NCBI RefSeq assembly: GCF_001441615.1
Contig: NZ_LAXJ01000012.1
Location: 1-64,000, forward strand
Source of the DNA: Roseovarius atlanticus
GTDB taxonomy: Bacteria; Pseudomonadota; Alphaproteobacteria; Rhodobacterales; Rhodobacteraceae
Direction of reading: 5' to 3'
Length of the DNA stretch: 64,000 nucleotides
The translations under genes were made by a program, and so were the position numbers. The notes beneath the pieces are model-generated. The model made no database searches, was not told the DNA's origin, and saw nothing but the letters and a program-made list of their open reading frames with translations. Below, in pieces: positions 35,824-46,070 of this stretch (position 1 is the first letter of the stretch; every line of letters begins with the position of its first letter).

Positions 35824-36992
35824 TTACCGTCGACGAGGCTCTTGCCCACCTCTTCTCGCTCGTCTCCCGCTTGGAGCCGGAAACCGTTCCGCTGCGCGAG
35901 GCGCATGGCCGCGTGCTGGCGCAGGATGCCGAGGCGCGGCGCGACCAGCCGCCGTTCGATGCTTCCTCGATGGACGGCTATGCCGTCAAACGTTCCGAGG
36001 CCGTGCCGGGCGCCAGCTTTGACGTCATCGGCGAATCCGCCGCCGGGCATGGCTTTGATGGCACCGTCAACGCGGGTCAGGCCGTGCGCATCTTCACCGG
36101 CGCGCCGGTGCCCGAGGGCGCGGACAAGGTCGTGATCCAAGAGGACGTCACCCGCGATGGCGACCGCATCACCCTGGGCGACAGGCTGGAAGACAAGCCG
36201 AACATCCGCCCCCGCGGCGACGATTTCCGCATCGGCGACCGGGTCGAGGCGCCGCGCCTTCTGTCGCCCGAGGACGTCGCGCTTTTGGCGTCGATGAACG
36301 TGGCCGAGGTCACCGTCACCCGCAAACCCAAGGTGGCCCTCATTGCCACCGGCGACGAGCTGGTGATGCCGGGCGAAGACCCCGGCCCCGACCAGATCAT
36401 CGCGTCCAATTCCTTCGGGCTTTGCGCCCTGCTGGACACGCTGGGGGCCGAGCCCCGGATGCTGCCCATCGCCGGCGACACGCGCGAGGCGCTGGAAACC
36501 GCCTTTGATCTTGCCAAGGGCGCGGATCTTGTCGTGACCATCGGCGGCGCGTCGGTGGGCGACCACGATCTTGTCGGTGCGGTGGCCGGCGATCTGGGCA
36601 TGGATCGCGCGTTCTACAAGGTGAAAATGCGCCCCGGCAAACCCCTGATGGCGGGCCGGATGGGGGATGCCGCCATGCTGGGCCTGCCCGGCAACCCCGT
36701 CTCGGCCATGGTCTGCGGACATATCTTCATGGCCCCGATGATCCGCGTCATGCAGGGCCTGCCCGCCATGCCCGCCCCACGCCTTTCGGCCAAACTGGCC
36801 ACAGCCATGCCCCCCGGCAGCCCGCGCGAGCATTACATGCGCGCCCAGGTCGAGGACGGCACCATCCTGCCCGAACGCAGCCAGGACAGCGGGATGCTGT
36901 CGGTCCTGGCCCGCGCCAACGCGCTGCTCATCCGCCCCGCCGACGACGCCCCCCGGGCGCAGGGCGACTGGGTGGATTACGTGCCGATCTGA
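35820..36992 (+). CDS. moeA: Molybdopterin molybdenumtransferase MoeA
   Basis: 390 residues. It inserts molybdate into adenylylated molybdopterin. Conserved segments are [41 protein letters not shown] and [12 protein letters not shown]. Last gene of the trpGDC-moaC-moeA run. The lexA promoter follows within 20 bases. Confidence 0.93.
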   Translation: MITVDEALAHLFSLVSRLEPETVPLREAHGRVLAQDAEARRDQPPFDASSMDGYAVKRSEAVPGASFDVIGESAAGHGFDGTVNAGQAVRIFTGAPVPEGADKVVIQEDVTRDGDRITLGDRLEDKPNIRPRGDDFRIGDRVEAPRLLSPEDVALLASMNVAEVTVTRKPKVALIATGDELVMPGEDPGPDQIIASNSFGLCALLDTLGAEPRMLPIAGDTREALETAFDLAKGADLVVTIGGASVGDHDLVGAVAGDLGMDRAFYKVKMRPGKPLMAGRMGDAAMLGLPGNPVSAMVCGHIFMAPMIRVMQGLPAMPAPRLSAKLATAMPPGSPREHYMRAQVEDGTILPERSQDSGMLSVLARANALLIRPADDAPRAQGDWVDYVPI

Positions 36993-36996
36993 CCGC

Positions 36997-37005
36997 TTAT
37001 CCACA
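36997..37005 (+). promoter_or_regulatory. DnaA box upstream of lexA
   Basis: Exact TTATCCACA, 7 bases before the lexA -35 element. It may be chance, but its placement would allow DnaA to affect lexA transcription. Confidence 0.4.
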
Positions 37006-37011
37006 GACCCG

Positions 37012-37040
37012 TTGACACAAAACGAGAACATGCGTAGAAC
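37012..37040 (+). promoter_or_regulatory. lexA promoter with SOS box
   Basis: The -35 TTGACA (37012-37017), a 17-bp spacer and -10 TAGAAC (37035-37040) form a strong promoter. The alphaproteobacterial LexA site GAAC-N7-GAAC (37026-37040, the same as GTTC-N7-GTTC on the other strand) covers the spacer and -10. This shows LexA autorepression and SOS control. Confidence 0.9.
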
Positions 37041-37075
37041 AAATGTAAACACATGGATCGTGGAGACGTGGGAAA

Positions 37076-37786
37076 ATGCTGACCAAGAAACAGCTCGATC
37101 TGCTGGAATTCATTCACAAGCGGGTGCAGCGCGATGGCGTGCCGCCCAGCTTTGACGAGATGAAGGATGCGCTGGACCTGCGCTCCAAGTCCGGCATTCA
37201 CCGCCTGATCACGGCGCTGGAGGAACGCGGCTTCATCCGCCGGCTTGCCCACCGTGCGCGTGCGCTGGAAATCATCAAGCTGCCCGACAGCATGACAAGC
37301 GACATGATCGGCGGCGGTGGCGGCGGCTTTACCCCCCGTGTGATCGAGGGCGACCGCCCCGAGGACCAGCCCGCAGATGCACGTCCGGTCGAGGCGGTGC
37401 ACGCGCTGGAACTGCCCGTCATGGGCCGCATTGCCGCCGGTGTCCCGATCGAGGCCATCGCCCATGCCAGCCACAACGTGGCCGTCCCCGGCGACATGAT
37501 CGCCGGCCCCGGTCAGCATTACGCGCTGGAAGTAAAAGGCGACTCGATGATCGAGGCCGGCATCAATGACGGCGACGTGGTGGTGATCCGCGAGACATCC
37601 ACCGCCGACAATGGCGATATCGTCGTGGCGCTGGTCGAGGATCAGGAGGCAACGCTGAAGAAATTCTACCGCCGCGGCAATGCCATAGCCCTGGAAGCCG
37701 CTAACCCGGCCTACGAGACCCGCGTGCTGCCCGAAGACCAGGTCAAGGTGCAGGGCCGCCTCGTGGGCCTTATCCGTACCTACTGA
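37076..37786 (+). CDS. lexA: LexA repressor
   Basis: 236 residues. The N-terminal winged helix (about 1-70) has [22 protein letters not shown] variable linker includes a run of five glycines. The self-cleavage site is the Ala-Gly bond in GRIAAGVP, with catalytic serine in [11 protein letters not shown] and lysine in [10 protein letters not shown]. It represses SOS genes until RecA triggers cleavage. It overlaps the convergent comEC gene by 7 bases. Confidence 0.95.
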   Translation: MLTKKQLDLLEFIHKRVQRDGVPPSFDEMKDALDLRSKSGIHRLITALEERGFIRRLAHRARALEIIKLPDSMTSDMIGGGGGGFTPRVIEGDRPEDQPADARPVEAVHALELPVMGRIAAGVPIEAIAHASHNVAVPGDMIAGPGQHYALEVKGDSMIEAGINDGDVVVIRETSTADNGDIVVALVEDQEATLKKFYRRGNAIALEAANPAYETRVLPEDQVKVQGRLVGLIRTY

Positions 37787-39816
37787 CGACTATCGGACCG
37801 CCCAGGACGGTCAATGTTCCAAAGTCGTGCGCCCGTCATGTCGCGGGCGCTCACGGCGCGCAGTCCGTCCTTCTCGCGCCAGATCGCCAACGCGCCGGTG
37901 TCCTTCAGCGTGCCGGGATGGATCGCGCGGCATGGCAATTCCGCCCGCGGCACGTTGTTGAACACCACCCAGTCCTTGGGCGCGCAGTCGGTGAACTCTT
38001 CTGCCGCCCGCTTGCCCCGGACGGCGGTGATCGGCCAGCCCGCGCCGCCCGCCACCTGCGTCCAGCGGGCAAAGGCCCCTTCCTGATCCGCCGGGTCGCC
38101 GTCATTCTCCAGCCAGTTCATCGCCACGAAGCCTGACGCGCGGCCCGTGGACAGCGCCCGCCCCTCGGGCGTCATCACGCCGACGAGGCTGCCGGTGTCG
38201 GAGACAAGGATATCTGGCCGCTCCGCCTCCGACCACAGCACGAAGGCCGCTGCCACCGGCACCGCCCCCGAGAACCGCGCCCGCCCTTGCCACAGCACGA
38301 CGAAAAGCGCTCCCAGCGACAAGAGCGGCAGCACCCATGGCCCCGGCCGCACCACCGTGCCCCGCGCGCCGTCCAGCCCCGAGACCCAATGCGCCACACC
38401 CAGGATCCACTCCAGCGCGGGCTGCATCACGCCCAGTGCCAGCCCTTCCAGCCCCAAGGGCATCAAAAGGCCGGCCAGCACCGCCATGGGCATGACAAGC
38501 ATGCCCATCAGCGGCACGCTCATCAGGTTCGCCACCAGCCCGTAATGCGCGATCTGGTTGAAATGCGCAGCCGCAATGGGCGCCGTCGCCAGCCCCGCCA
38601 CGAAGGACGACATCACCACCGCCCAGACCGGCCGCATCCACTTGGGCCCCACGCGCCAGTCCCGGTCGCGCAAGGCGCCGAAGACCGCCACCAGCGCGGT
38701 CGTCGCCGCAAACGACATCTGGAACCCCGGCCCCATCAGCGCCTCGGGCCGCAGCACCAGAATGATGCAGGCCGCCAGCGCCACCGCCCGCAAGCTGAGC
38801 GCGCGCCGGTCCGCCAGCACCGCCAGCAGCATCACCGCCACCATGACGAAGGCCCGCTCGGTGGCCACGTTGCCGCCCGACAGCGCCAGGTACCCCGCCG
38901 CCGCCAGCAGCGCACCCACCGCCGCGATCTTCTTGGTGGGCAGGCGCAGGCCCCAGCCCGGCAAGGCGGCCATCCCCAGCCGCAACGCGGCAAAGACGAA
39001 CCCCGCCAAAAGCCCCATGTGCAGACCCGATATGGCCAGAAGATGCGCCAGGTTCGACACGCGCAGGGCGGTCAGCGTCTCCTGCCCCATGCCCGAGCGG
39101 TCGCCGGTCATGATCGCCGCCGCGAACGCCCCGGCCTCGCCCGGCATCTGCGCCTGGATGCGGTCCGACAATGCCATGCGCGTCTTGAACAGCACCTGCC
39201 CGCCCGCCGCCGGTTCCAGCAGCAGGACGGGCGTGCGCGTGTAGCCCACGGCACCCAGCCCCTTGAACCACGCGTGCCGCTGAAAATCGAAACCGCCCGG
39301 CTCGACCGGGCCGGCGGGCGGCGACAGGTGCGCGGTCAGGATCAGCGTCTCGCCCGGGCGCGGATCGGCCCCCTCGGCCGCGCCGTGAAACGACACCCGC
39401 ACGCGCCCCGGCGTGATGTCGGGGCCCATGTTGCGCAGCACCACGCGGTCCAGCGTCACCCGCAGCGCGTCCGAGCTTGATCGGTCGATATCCACCACGC
39501 GCCCCTCGACCGGGCCGTAATAGCGCCAGCCCAGCTTGGCATCCGCCACGCCATGCGCCCGCACGGCGGCGATGCAGACACCAACGGCCACAAGCGCCAC
39601 GGCCCAGATCACCGGCGCCAGCCCCGCGCCGACGGCCCGAAGCACCACAAGCGCCGCTCCAATGCCCCCGGCCAGCGCCGCGTAAACCCAAAGCGGCGGC
39701 TCGGCTTTCAGCCCGAAATAAAGCGCGATCCCGCAGGCCAGCATCACCGGCACCCACGCAAACAGGTGCCCGCGCTGATCCATCCACGCGGCGACGGCAC
39801 GCTGCCAAAGCACCAA
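37780..39816 (-). CDS. comEC: ComEC/Rec2 family DNA uptake membrane protein
   Basis: 678 residues. An N-terminal DUF4131-type region (about 20-190) is followed by the multi-spanning competence domain (about 215-500), with [18 protein letters not shown] and [14 protein letters not shown]. The C-terminal part (about 520-660) is short and lacks an obvious metallo-beta-lactamase HxHxDH motif. ComEC forms the inner-membrane channel for DNA uptake. Roseobacters carry it widely whether or not competence is shown. It is divergent from gltX. Confidence 0.88.
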   Translation of the reverse strand: MVLWQRAVAAWMDQRGHLFAWVPVMLACGIALYFGLKAEPPLWVYAALAGGIGAALVVLRAVGAGLAPVIWAVALVAVGVCIAAVRAHGVADAKLGWRYYGPVEGRVVDIDRSSSDALRVTLDRVVLRNMGPDITPGRVRVSFHGAAEGADPRPGETLILTAHLSPPAGPVEPGGFDFQRHAWFKGLGAVGYTRTPVLLLEPAAGGQVLFKTRMALSDRIQAQMPGEAGAFAAAIMTGDRSGMGQETLTALRVSNLAHLLAISGLHMGLLAGFVFAALRLGMAALPGWGLRLPTKKIAAVGALLAAAGYLALSGGNVATERAFVMVAVMLLAVLADRRALSLRAVALAACIILVLRPEALMGPGFQMSFAATTALVAVFGALRDRDWRVGPKWMRPVWAVVMSSFVAGLATAPIAAAHFNQIAHYGLVANLMSVPLMGMLVMPMAVLAGLLMPLGLEGLALGVMQPALEWILGVAHWVSGLDGARGTVVRPGPWVLPLLSLGALFVVLWQGRARFSGAVPVAAAFVLWSEAERPDILVSDTGSLVGVMTPEGRALSTGRASGFVAMNWLENDGDPADQEGAFARWTQVAGGAGWPITAVRGKRAAEEFTDCAPKDWVVFNNVPRAELPCRAIHPGTLKDTGALAIWREKDGLRAVSARDMTGARLWNIDRPGRSDSRQ

Positions 39817-39898
39817 GGCTTGTCTCCCTTTTCATGGGCCGATAGACAGGCACCGTATTGATACGTCTCCCATGCTTACCGAAAGGTTAACCGGCCCC

Positions 39899-41308
39899 AT
39901 GTCGCAGCCAGTTGTCACCCGATTTGCCCCTTCGCCGACCGGATACCTGCATATCGGCGGCGCGCGCACGGCGCTTTTCAACTGGTTGTTTGCGCGGCGT
40001 CACGGCGGCTCGTTCCTTCTGCGCATCGAAGATACCGACCGCGCCCGCTCGACCCCCGAGGCGACGCAGGCGATATTGGACGGGCTTGCGTGGCTGGGCC
40101 TCGATCATGACGGCGAAGCGGTCAGCCAGGCCGCCCGCGTCGACCGCCACGCAGAGGTCGCGAACGAGTTGCTGGCCAACGATCAGGCTTACAAGTGCTT
40201 TGCCACGCAGGAAGAAATCCAGGCCTTCCGCGATCAGGCCAAGGCCGAGGGCCGCTCCACCCTCTACCGCAGCCCGTGGCGCGACGCCGACCCCGCCACG
40301 CACCCCGACGCGCCCTATGTCATCCGCATCAAGGCCCCGCTGGAGGGCACGACCACCATTGCCGACACCGTGCAGGGCGACGTCACCATCCGCAACGATC
40401 AGCTGGACGACATGGTCCTGCTGCGCTCTGACGGCACGCCGGTCTACATGCTGGCCGTGGCGGTGGACGACCACGACATGGGCGTCACCCACGTCATCCG
40501 CGGCGACGACCACCTCAACAACGCCGCCCGCCAGATGTTGATTTACACCGCGATGGGCTGGCCCCTGCCCGTCTACGCCCACATCCCGCTGATCCACGGC
40601 CCCGACGGCAAGAAGATGAGCAAGCGGCACGGCGCGCTTGGCGTTGATGAGTACCAGAAACAGGGGTACCCGGCGGCGGGGATGCGCAACTATCTCGCCC
40701 GACTGGGATGGAGCCACGGCGACGACGAGTTTTTCACCGACGATCAGGCGAAGGCGTGGTTCGACCTCGACGGAATCGGCAAATCCCCGGCCCGCTTCGA
40801 CTTCAAGAAGCTGGAAAATCTGTGCGGGCAGCACATCGCCGCCAGCGACGATGCTGCACTGCTGCATGAACTGAACGGTTTTCTTGACGCGACGGCATCC
40901 GCGCCCTTGTCTGAGCCGAAACAGGCGCTGATGCTGGACGGCATGTACTGCCTGAAAGAGCGCGCCAAGACCTTCCCGGAACTGCTTGACAAGGCACAGT
41001 TTATTCTGACAGACCGCCCTGTCGAGCCGGACGAGAAAGCCGCCGCGCAGCTAGACGATGTATCCCGTGGTATACTGCGCGAATTGACGCCGCACTTGCA
41101 AAATGCTAACTGGTCGCGCAACGATCTGGAAGAGGCGGCGAACGCGTTCGCGGCCTCCAAGGAACTCAAGTTCGGCAAGCTGGCCGGCCCGATGCGGGCC
41201 GCACTGGCCGGTCGGGCGGCAACACCGAGCGTGTTTGACATGATGCTGGTCCTGGGCCGGGAGGAATCCCTCGCCCGACTGAATGATGCTGCCTCGCAGA
41301 GCGGTTAA
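39899..41308 (+). CDS. gltX: Glutamyl-tRNA synthetase
   Basis: 469 residues, class I synthetase. The HIGH motif appears as YLHIGGART, and the KMSKR motif as [20 protein letters not shown] opens the catalytic core. I chose ATG 39899, which puts the standard N-terminus [15 protein letters not shown] at the start; an in-frame ATG lies 27 bases upstream. gltA follows. Confidence 0.94.
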   Translation: MSQPVVTRFAPSPTGYLHIGGARTALFNWLFARRHGGSFLLRIEDTDRARSTPEATQAILDGLAWLGLDHDGEAVSQAARVDRHAEVANELLANDQAYKCFATQEEIQAFRDQAKAEGRSTLYRSPWRDADPATHPDAPYVIRIKAPLEGTTTIADTVQGDVTIRNDQLDDMVLLRSDGTPVYMLAVAVDDHDMGVTHVIRGDDHLNNAARQMLIYTAMGWPLPVYAHIPLIHGPDGKKMSKRHGALGVDEYQKQGYPAAGMRNYLARLGWSHGDDEFFTDDQAKAWFDLDGIGKSPARFDFKKLENLCGQHIAASDDAALLHELNGFLDATASAPLSEPKQALMLDGMYCLKERAKTFPELLDKAQFILTDRPVEPDEKAAAQLDDVSRGILRELTPHLQNANWSRNDLEEAANAFAASKELKFGKLAGPMRAALAGRAATPSVFDMMLVLGREESLARLNDAASQSG

Positions 41309-41380
41309 CCCGCTCGTAAGGCGTGCTGGAATATGCAGCCAAGGTGCGCCATGCGCCGCGGCATGACGAGGGAGATCCTG

Positions 41381-42676
41381 ATGGCAGACAGTACCAAAAC
41401 TGCAAAACTGACGATCGAAGGCACCGAGTACGAGCTTCCGATCTATTCGCCCACCGCCGGCCCGGACGTGATCGACATCCGCAAGCTTTACGCGCAGGCG
41501 GGCGTGTTCACCTATGATCCCGGCTTCACCTCGACCGCCAGCTGCGACAGCACGATCACCTATATCGACGGCGGCAAGGGCGAGCTTCTGCATCGCGGCT
41601 ACCCGATCGACCAGCTGGCCGAGAAATCCCACTATCTCGAAGTGTGCTATCTGTTGCTCTACGGCGAGCTGCCCTCTGCCGCGCAGCTGGAAGACTTCGA
41701 ATCCCGCGTGACCAACCACACCATGCTGCACGAACAGATGCAGTTCCTGTTCCGCGGCTATCGCCGTGACGCGCACCCGATGGCCATCATGGTCGGCGTG
41801 GTCGGTGCGCTGTCGGCCTTCTACCACGACAGCACCGACATCTCGGACCCGTGGCAGCGCGAGGTTGCGACGATCCGACTGATCGCCAAGATGCCCACCA
41901 TCGCGTCGATGGCCTATAAATACACGCTGGGCCAGCCCTTCGTGTACCCGCGCAACGAGCTCGACTATGCCTCGAACTTCCTGCGCATGTGCTTTGCCGT
42001 CCCGGCCGAGGATTACGAGGTCAACCCGATCCTTTCGCGCGCCATGGACCGCATCTTCACGCTCCATGCCGACCACGAGCAGAACGCCTCGACCTCCACG
42101 GTGCGGCTTGCGTCCTCGTCGGGCGCCAACCCGTTTGCCTGTGTCGCGGCGGGCATCGCCTGCCTCTGGGGTCCGGCCCATGGCGGCGCCAACCAGGCCT
42201 GCCTGGAAATGCTTCAGGAAATCGGCACGCCCGACCGCATCCCGGAATTCATCAAGCGCGCCAAGGACAAGGACGATCCTTTCCGCCTGATGGGCTTCGG
42301 CCACCGTGTCTACAAGAACTTCGATCCGCGCGCCAAGGTGATGAAGCAATCCGCCGACGAGGTGCTGGACCTTCTGGGCATCGAGAACAACCCGACGCTT
42401 CAGGTCGCCAAGGAGCTTGAGAAACAGGCGCTGGAAGACTCCTACTTCACCGAGAAGAAGCTGTTCCCGAACGTCGATTTCTACTCGGGCATCATCCTCG
42501 AGGCGATGGGCTTCCCGACGTCGATGTTCACGCCCATCTTCGCGCTCAGCCGCACGGTCGGCTGGATTTCCCAGTGGAAGGAAATGATCGGCGATCCGCA
42601 GCTGAAAATCGGCCGCCCGCGCCAGCTCTACAAGGGCGAGACGCTGCGCGACTACGTGGATATGGAAAACCGCTGA
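41381..42676 (+). CDS. gltA: Citrate synthase
   Basis: 431 residues of the large hexameric (NADH-regulated) bacterial type. It condenses acetyl-CoA and oxaloacetate. Catalytic histidines lie in [11 protein letters not shown] and [11 protein letters not shown], and the aspartate region is in [15 protein letters not shown] lies 6 bases before ATG 41381; an in-frame ATG at 41333 lacks this. A terminator follows at 42697. Confidence 0.95.
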   Translation: MADSTKTAKLTIEGTEYELPIYSPTAGPDVIDIRKLYAQAGVFTYDPGFTSTASCDSTITYIDGGKGELLHRGYPIDQLAEKSHYLEVCYLLLYGELPSAAQLEDFESRVTNHTMLHEQMQFLFRGYRRDAHPMAIMVGVVGALSAFYHDSTDISDPWQREVATIRLIAKMPTIASMAYKYTLGQPFVYPRNELDYASNFLRMCFAVPAEDYEVNPILSRAMDRIFTLHADHEQNASTSTVRLASSSGANPFACVAAGIACLWGPAHGGANQACLEMLQEIGTPDRIPEFIKRAKDKDDPFRLMGFGHRVYKNFDPRAKVMKQSADEVLDLLGIENNPTLQVAKELEKQALEDSYFTEKKLFPNVDFYSGIILEAMGFPTSMFTPIFALSRTVGWISQWKEMIGDPQLKIGRPRQLYKGETLRDYVDMENR

Positions 42677-42696
42677 GCCCGGAACACCAATGCGAC

Positions 42697-42726
42697 AACG
42701 CCCCGCCGATGCGGGGCGTTTTTCGT
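42697..42726 (+). terminator. Rho-independent terminator of gltA
   Basis: A 10-bp perfect stem (AACGCCCCGC/GCGGGGCGTT) with a CGAT loop is followed by TTTCGTT. Confidence 0.9.
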
Positions 42727-42856
42727 TGCGGCACAGCTGCCCGCCGCTGATCTTTAAAATTTTATTGGAAAGCGTGCGCCTGTCTCAGTGCGGATTTACC
42801 GGCTGTTCAGTCCTCTGGCCCAAGATGCCCGGAACTGGGGTTAGCGAGGGCGCGAT

Positions 42857-43636
42857 ATGGCCATTATGGGCATTCTGTTACTTGTGGGCGGTGCCATGGC
42901 GGGGCTTGTCGGCCTCGGCGGGCTCGACCTGCCGGAGGTCGAACAGGACGCGGGCAACCGCAACGCCGCCGATGCCGATCCGGATGGGGCGGACCCTGAT
43001 GCGACGGGCCAGGTCAAGCCCGGCGACGACCTGATCCTGGGCACCGACAGTGCCGAGGCGCTGACCGGCGAGCGCGGTGGCGACTGGCTCCTGGGCCTTG
43101 ACGGCGACGACACGCTGTCGGGCGGTGCGGGCGGCGACGTCATCCTTCCCGGTGACGGCGCCGACGTGGTGCAGTCGGGCACCGGCAACGATTTTGTCGA
43201 GGCGGCCAATATCGTCGACGAGGCGGCCCTGCGCGCCTCAGCCGCCACGGCCACGGATATTTTCAGCATCAGCTTCGCCTATGACCTGCCCGCCACCTCC
43301 GACGCGGGCGACGTGATCGACCTGGGCGATGGCGACGACACGGTGGTGGCCGGCTCTGACGACACCGTCACCGGCGGGCCGGGCGACGACGAATTCGCCC
43401 TGGGCGACTGGATCGAGGGCGACGCCCCGGTCGAGATCGCCGATTTCGACGCCGCCGAGGACATCATCACCTTTGTCTATGATCGCGATGGCGATGCACC
43501 CGAACTCTCGGTCGAGCGCAACGAGACCACGGGCGTGACCACGATCCTGGCCGATGGCCGTTCGATCGCCGTGCTGCGCGACGCCAGCCCTGAATTTTCG
43601 CTGCGCAACGTCGCCGTCGGGCGCTACACCGCCTAA
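42857..43636 (+). CDS. Small membrane-anchored RTX-repeat (calcium-binding) protein, first of a tandem pair
   Basis: 259 residues. It begins with a short hydrophobic segment (about 2-24, MAIMGILLLVGGAMAGLVGL), then an acidic linker. About four imperfect RTX nonapeptides follow (residues about 75-110: LGLDGDDTL, LSGGAGGDV and similar) and a second Asp/Gly-rich block (about 155-190). The C-terminal domain has IADFDAAEDIITFVYD. RTX repeats bind calcium. There is no long type I secretion-like body, so an anchored surface or periplasmic role is more likely than a toxin. It is paralogous in layout to the next gene. Confidence 0.75.
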   Translation: MAIMGILLLVGGAMAGLVGLGGLDLPEVEQDAGNRNAADADPDGADPDATGQVKPGDDLILGTDSAEALTGERGGDWLLGLDGDDTLSGGAGGDVILPGDGADVVQSGTGNDFVEAANIVDEAALRASAATATDIFSISFAYDLPATSDAGDVIDLGDGDDTVVAGSDDTVTGGPGDDEFALGDWIEGDAPVEIADFDAAEDIITFVYDRDGDAPELSVERNETTGVTTILADGRSIAVLRDASPEFSLRNVAVGRYTA

Positions 43637-43828
43637 CCGGTCGGGCCGCCCCAGACCGAGCGTTGGAACACTTCCTGGTTTTTCAGTTTATTGTTCCCGG
43701 AGCGGCGACAATGCAGGGCCGGAATCGCCATCTGATGATGAAATTCGACCCTCGCGCGCGAATGTTCAGGACCGGATACAAACGCGGCAGTATTCTGCAA
43801 GCGTGTGAGTCTCCTGGGGAATTCTTTC

Positions 43829-44764
43829 ATGCTTGGTATAGTTCTGCTCAGTCTTCTGGGCATCGGTGCGACGGCCGCGCTGGCCATCGACCTTCTTGAC
43901 GATGATGACGACGACAACGCGCGTGCACCGGACACGCCGGGCGAGGAAGAGCCCGAAACCGGCGGCCCCGGCCCCCTGCCCGAAGAGCCGGAAACCGGTG
44001 GCCCCGATCCCCTGCCGACCGACGGGATCAACCCGATCACAGGTACGGCGGGCGCCGATTCGATTGTTGGTACGGATGCCATTGATTTCATCGACGCCGA
44101 AGGCGGCGATGACGTGGCGCGTGGCGGCGCGGATGGCGACATCATCGATGGCGGCGATGGCGACGACCGGTTGTTCGGCGAAGCCGGGCAGGACGTGATC
44201 GCGGGCAATGCCGGCAACGACTTCCTGCGCGGCGGGGCCGACGACGATATCCTGATCGACAGCGACGGCGCCGACACCTTGCGCGGGGACACCGGCGACG
44301 ACTTGATCCTGTCCACCGGCCTGACCGATCAGACCGCTTTCATCGACGCGGTCCGCACCGCGGCCCGTGATTTTGAAAATGGCGTGACGGCGTCGCTCGA
44401 CGATCTGCCGGGCCTGGACCTGACCCAAGATGAAGACACCCAAGGCGACGAGGTCGATGGCGGCGCCGGCAGCGATGCCATGATCTTCGGCCAGGACGAC
44501 ACGGTGTCCGGCGGCTACGGCTTTGACCTTTTCATCGGCGGCAGCCCTCTTCTGGCGGGCAACCCAGCCACCATCACGGATTTCGAAGTGAACGAGGAGC
44601 TGCTTGTGCTGACCTACGAAGGCAGCGAGCCCCCGGACCTCAGCCTGACGGATGTGGGCGGCGACGCCGTGGTCAGCCTCGACGGCGCCCCCGCCGTCAT
44701 CCTGGCCGGGCTTGGCGGGTCTTTCCTGCTCAGCGACGTGGAACTAATCGAGCTCGCCGACTGA
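43829..44764 (+). CDS. Small membrane-anchored RTX-repeat (calcium-binding) protein, second of a tandem pair
   Basis: 311 residues from ATG 43829 (GGGGA about 8 bases upstream). It has a hydrophobic N-terminus (MLGIVLLSLLGIGATAALAI), a run of Asp, and a proline-rich repeat with two near-copies of ETGGPxPLP. About eight RTX units follow (residues about 70-160: IDGGDGDDRLFG, IAGNAGNDFLRGG). The C-terminal domain has ITDFEVNEELLVLTYE, matching the neighbour's IADFDAAEDIITFVYD. The two genes probably arose by duplication and diverged. Function unknown. Confidence 0.75.
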   Translation: MLGIVLLSLLGIGATAALAIDLLDDDDDDNARAPDTPGEEEPETGGPGPLPEEPETGGPDPLPTDGINPITGTAGADSIVGTDAIDFIDAEGGDDVARGGADGDIIDGGDGDDRLFGEAGQDVIAGNAGNDFLRGGADDDILIDSDGADTLRGDTGDDLILSTGLTDQTAFIDAVRTAARDFENGVTASLDDLPGLDLTQDEDTQGDEVDGGAGSDAMIFGQDDTVSGGYGFDLFIGGSPLLAGNPATITDFEVNEELLVLTYEGSEPPDLSLTDVGGDAVVSLDGAPAVILAGLGGSFLLSDVELIELAD

Positions 44765-45544
44765 TCAGCGCCCTTCGTATTCCGGCTTGCGCTTGTCCAG
44801 GAAGGCGGTCACGCCTTCCTGGAAATCCCGTGTCCGACCGCATTCGCCTTGCAACTGCGCCTCGAGGTCCAGCTGCTTGTCGAAGCCGTTTTCCCAGCTG
44901 CCGCGCACCGCGCGCTTGATCCCGCCATAGGCCGCCGTCGGCCCCTTGGCCAGGTGCGCCGCCCGCGTCTGCCAGTGCAGCTCGAACGCGTCATCCTCGA
45001 CCGCCTCCCATATGAGGCCCCAGGCATCCGCCTGCCGCGCCGAAATCGGCTCGGCGAACAGCGCCGCGCCCATCGCCTTGGCCGCGCCCACCTGCCGCGG
45101 CATCCAATAGGTGCCGCCCGCATCCGGGATCAGCCCGATCCGCGCAAAGGCCTGCAGGAAATAGGCGCTTTCCGTGGCGATCACCACGTCGAAGGCCAGC
45201 GCCAGGTTCGCCCCCGCCCCCGCCGCGGGGCCGTTCACGGCCGCAATCGTCGGCACCGGACAGTCCGAGATCATCCGCAGCATCGGCTCGTACTCGTCGC
45301 GCAACACGCGCTCCACGTCCAGCGCCGCCGCCGTTCCGTTGTCCGACAGGTCCTGCCCCGAGCAGAACGCCTTGCCATTGCCGGTCAGCACCACCACCCG
45401 CGCCTCGCGCCCGGCACGCTGAACCGCGTCGGTGATTTCGGCCCGCATCTGTGTGTTGAGCGCGTTCATCTTGTCGGCGCGGTTCATCCGCAGCACGGCG
45501 ATGTCGTCTTTCAGGTCGTATGTCAGGGTCTCGTAACGTGTCAT
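44765..45544 (-). CDS. Enoyl-CoA hydratase/isomerase family protein, PaaG-like
   Basis: 259 residues of the crotonase fold. The oxyanion-hole loops are KAFCSGQDL and NGPAAGAGANLALAFD, and IPDAGGTYWMPRQVG is the second conserved block. It resembles the phenylacetate-pathway hydratase PaaG, but no other paa gene is here, so the substrate is open. ATG 45544 has GGAGG 8 bases upstream. It is the last gene of the minus-strand run. Confidence 0.85.
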   Translation of the reverse strand: MTRYETLTYDLKDDIAVLRMNRADKMNALNTQMRAEITDAVQRAGREARVVVLTGNGKAFCSGQDLSDNGTAAALDVERVLRDEYEPMLRMISDCPVPTIAAVNGPAAGAGANLALAFDVVIATESAYFLQAFARIGLIPDAGGTYWMPRQVGAAKAMGAALFAEPISARQADAWGLIWEAVEDDAFELHWQTRAAHLAKGPTAAYGGIKRAVRGSWENGFDKQLDLEAQLQGECGRTRDFQEGVTAFLDKRKPEYEGR

Positions 45545-45617
45545 CGGGCGGGCCTCCATCTGGCGTCTGACGCCAATCAACCCCGCGCGGCCCGGAAATG
45601 CAACGCGCGACGGCGCG

Positions 45618-46070
45618 TCAGTCCTTCATGATTTCGCGCAGCCGCGCCTCTTCGGCGGCGCTCAGCCCCGCCTCGCCCTCGGGTTTCGAGTTCGCGCGCC
45701 CCCGGATATAGACCGCCGCCAAGAGCCCGCCGAGGATCAGCATCACCGGCCCCGCCAGCCACAGCACAAGGTTGCTGCCGCTGGCCACCGGGTTCAGCAG
45801 CACGTATTCGCCGTACCGGTCCACGACGAAGTCCACGACCTCTTCGTCGCTGTCGCCGGCCACCAGCCGCTCGCGCACCAACAGGCGCAGATCGCGGGCC
45901 AGGTCAGCATTGGAATCGTCGATGCTCTCGTTGCGGCAGACCAGACAGCGCAGGCCGGAGGATATCTCCCGCGCGCGCTCCTCCAGCGCCGGATCGTCCA
46001 GGATCTCGTCCGGCTGCACCGCCCAGAGCGGCGAGGCCAGAAGGCACAGGATCAGCACAAGCCGCTTCAT
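45618..46070 (-). CDS. ccmH: Cytochrome c maturation protein CcmH (CycL)
   Basis: 150 residues with a signal peptide (about 1-17), the redox pair LRCLVCRNESI (CxxC at about 42-45) and a membrane anchor (about 100-122). It reduces apocytochrome cysteines before heme attachment. The start overlaps the ccmF stop by ATGA. Confidence 0.93.
   Translation of the reverse strand: MKRLVLILCLLASPLWAVQPDEILDDPALEERAREISSGLRCLVCRNESIDDSNADLARDLRLLVRERLVAGDSDEEVVDFVVDRYGEYVLLNPVASGSNLVLWLAGPVMLILGGLLAAVYIRGRANSKPEGEAGLSAAEEARLREIMKD

Noticed and set aside
42857..44764. CRISPR-like repetitive DNA
   Set aside because: The repetition is coding for Gly/Asp-rich RTX units with no constant repeat length or spacers.
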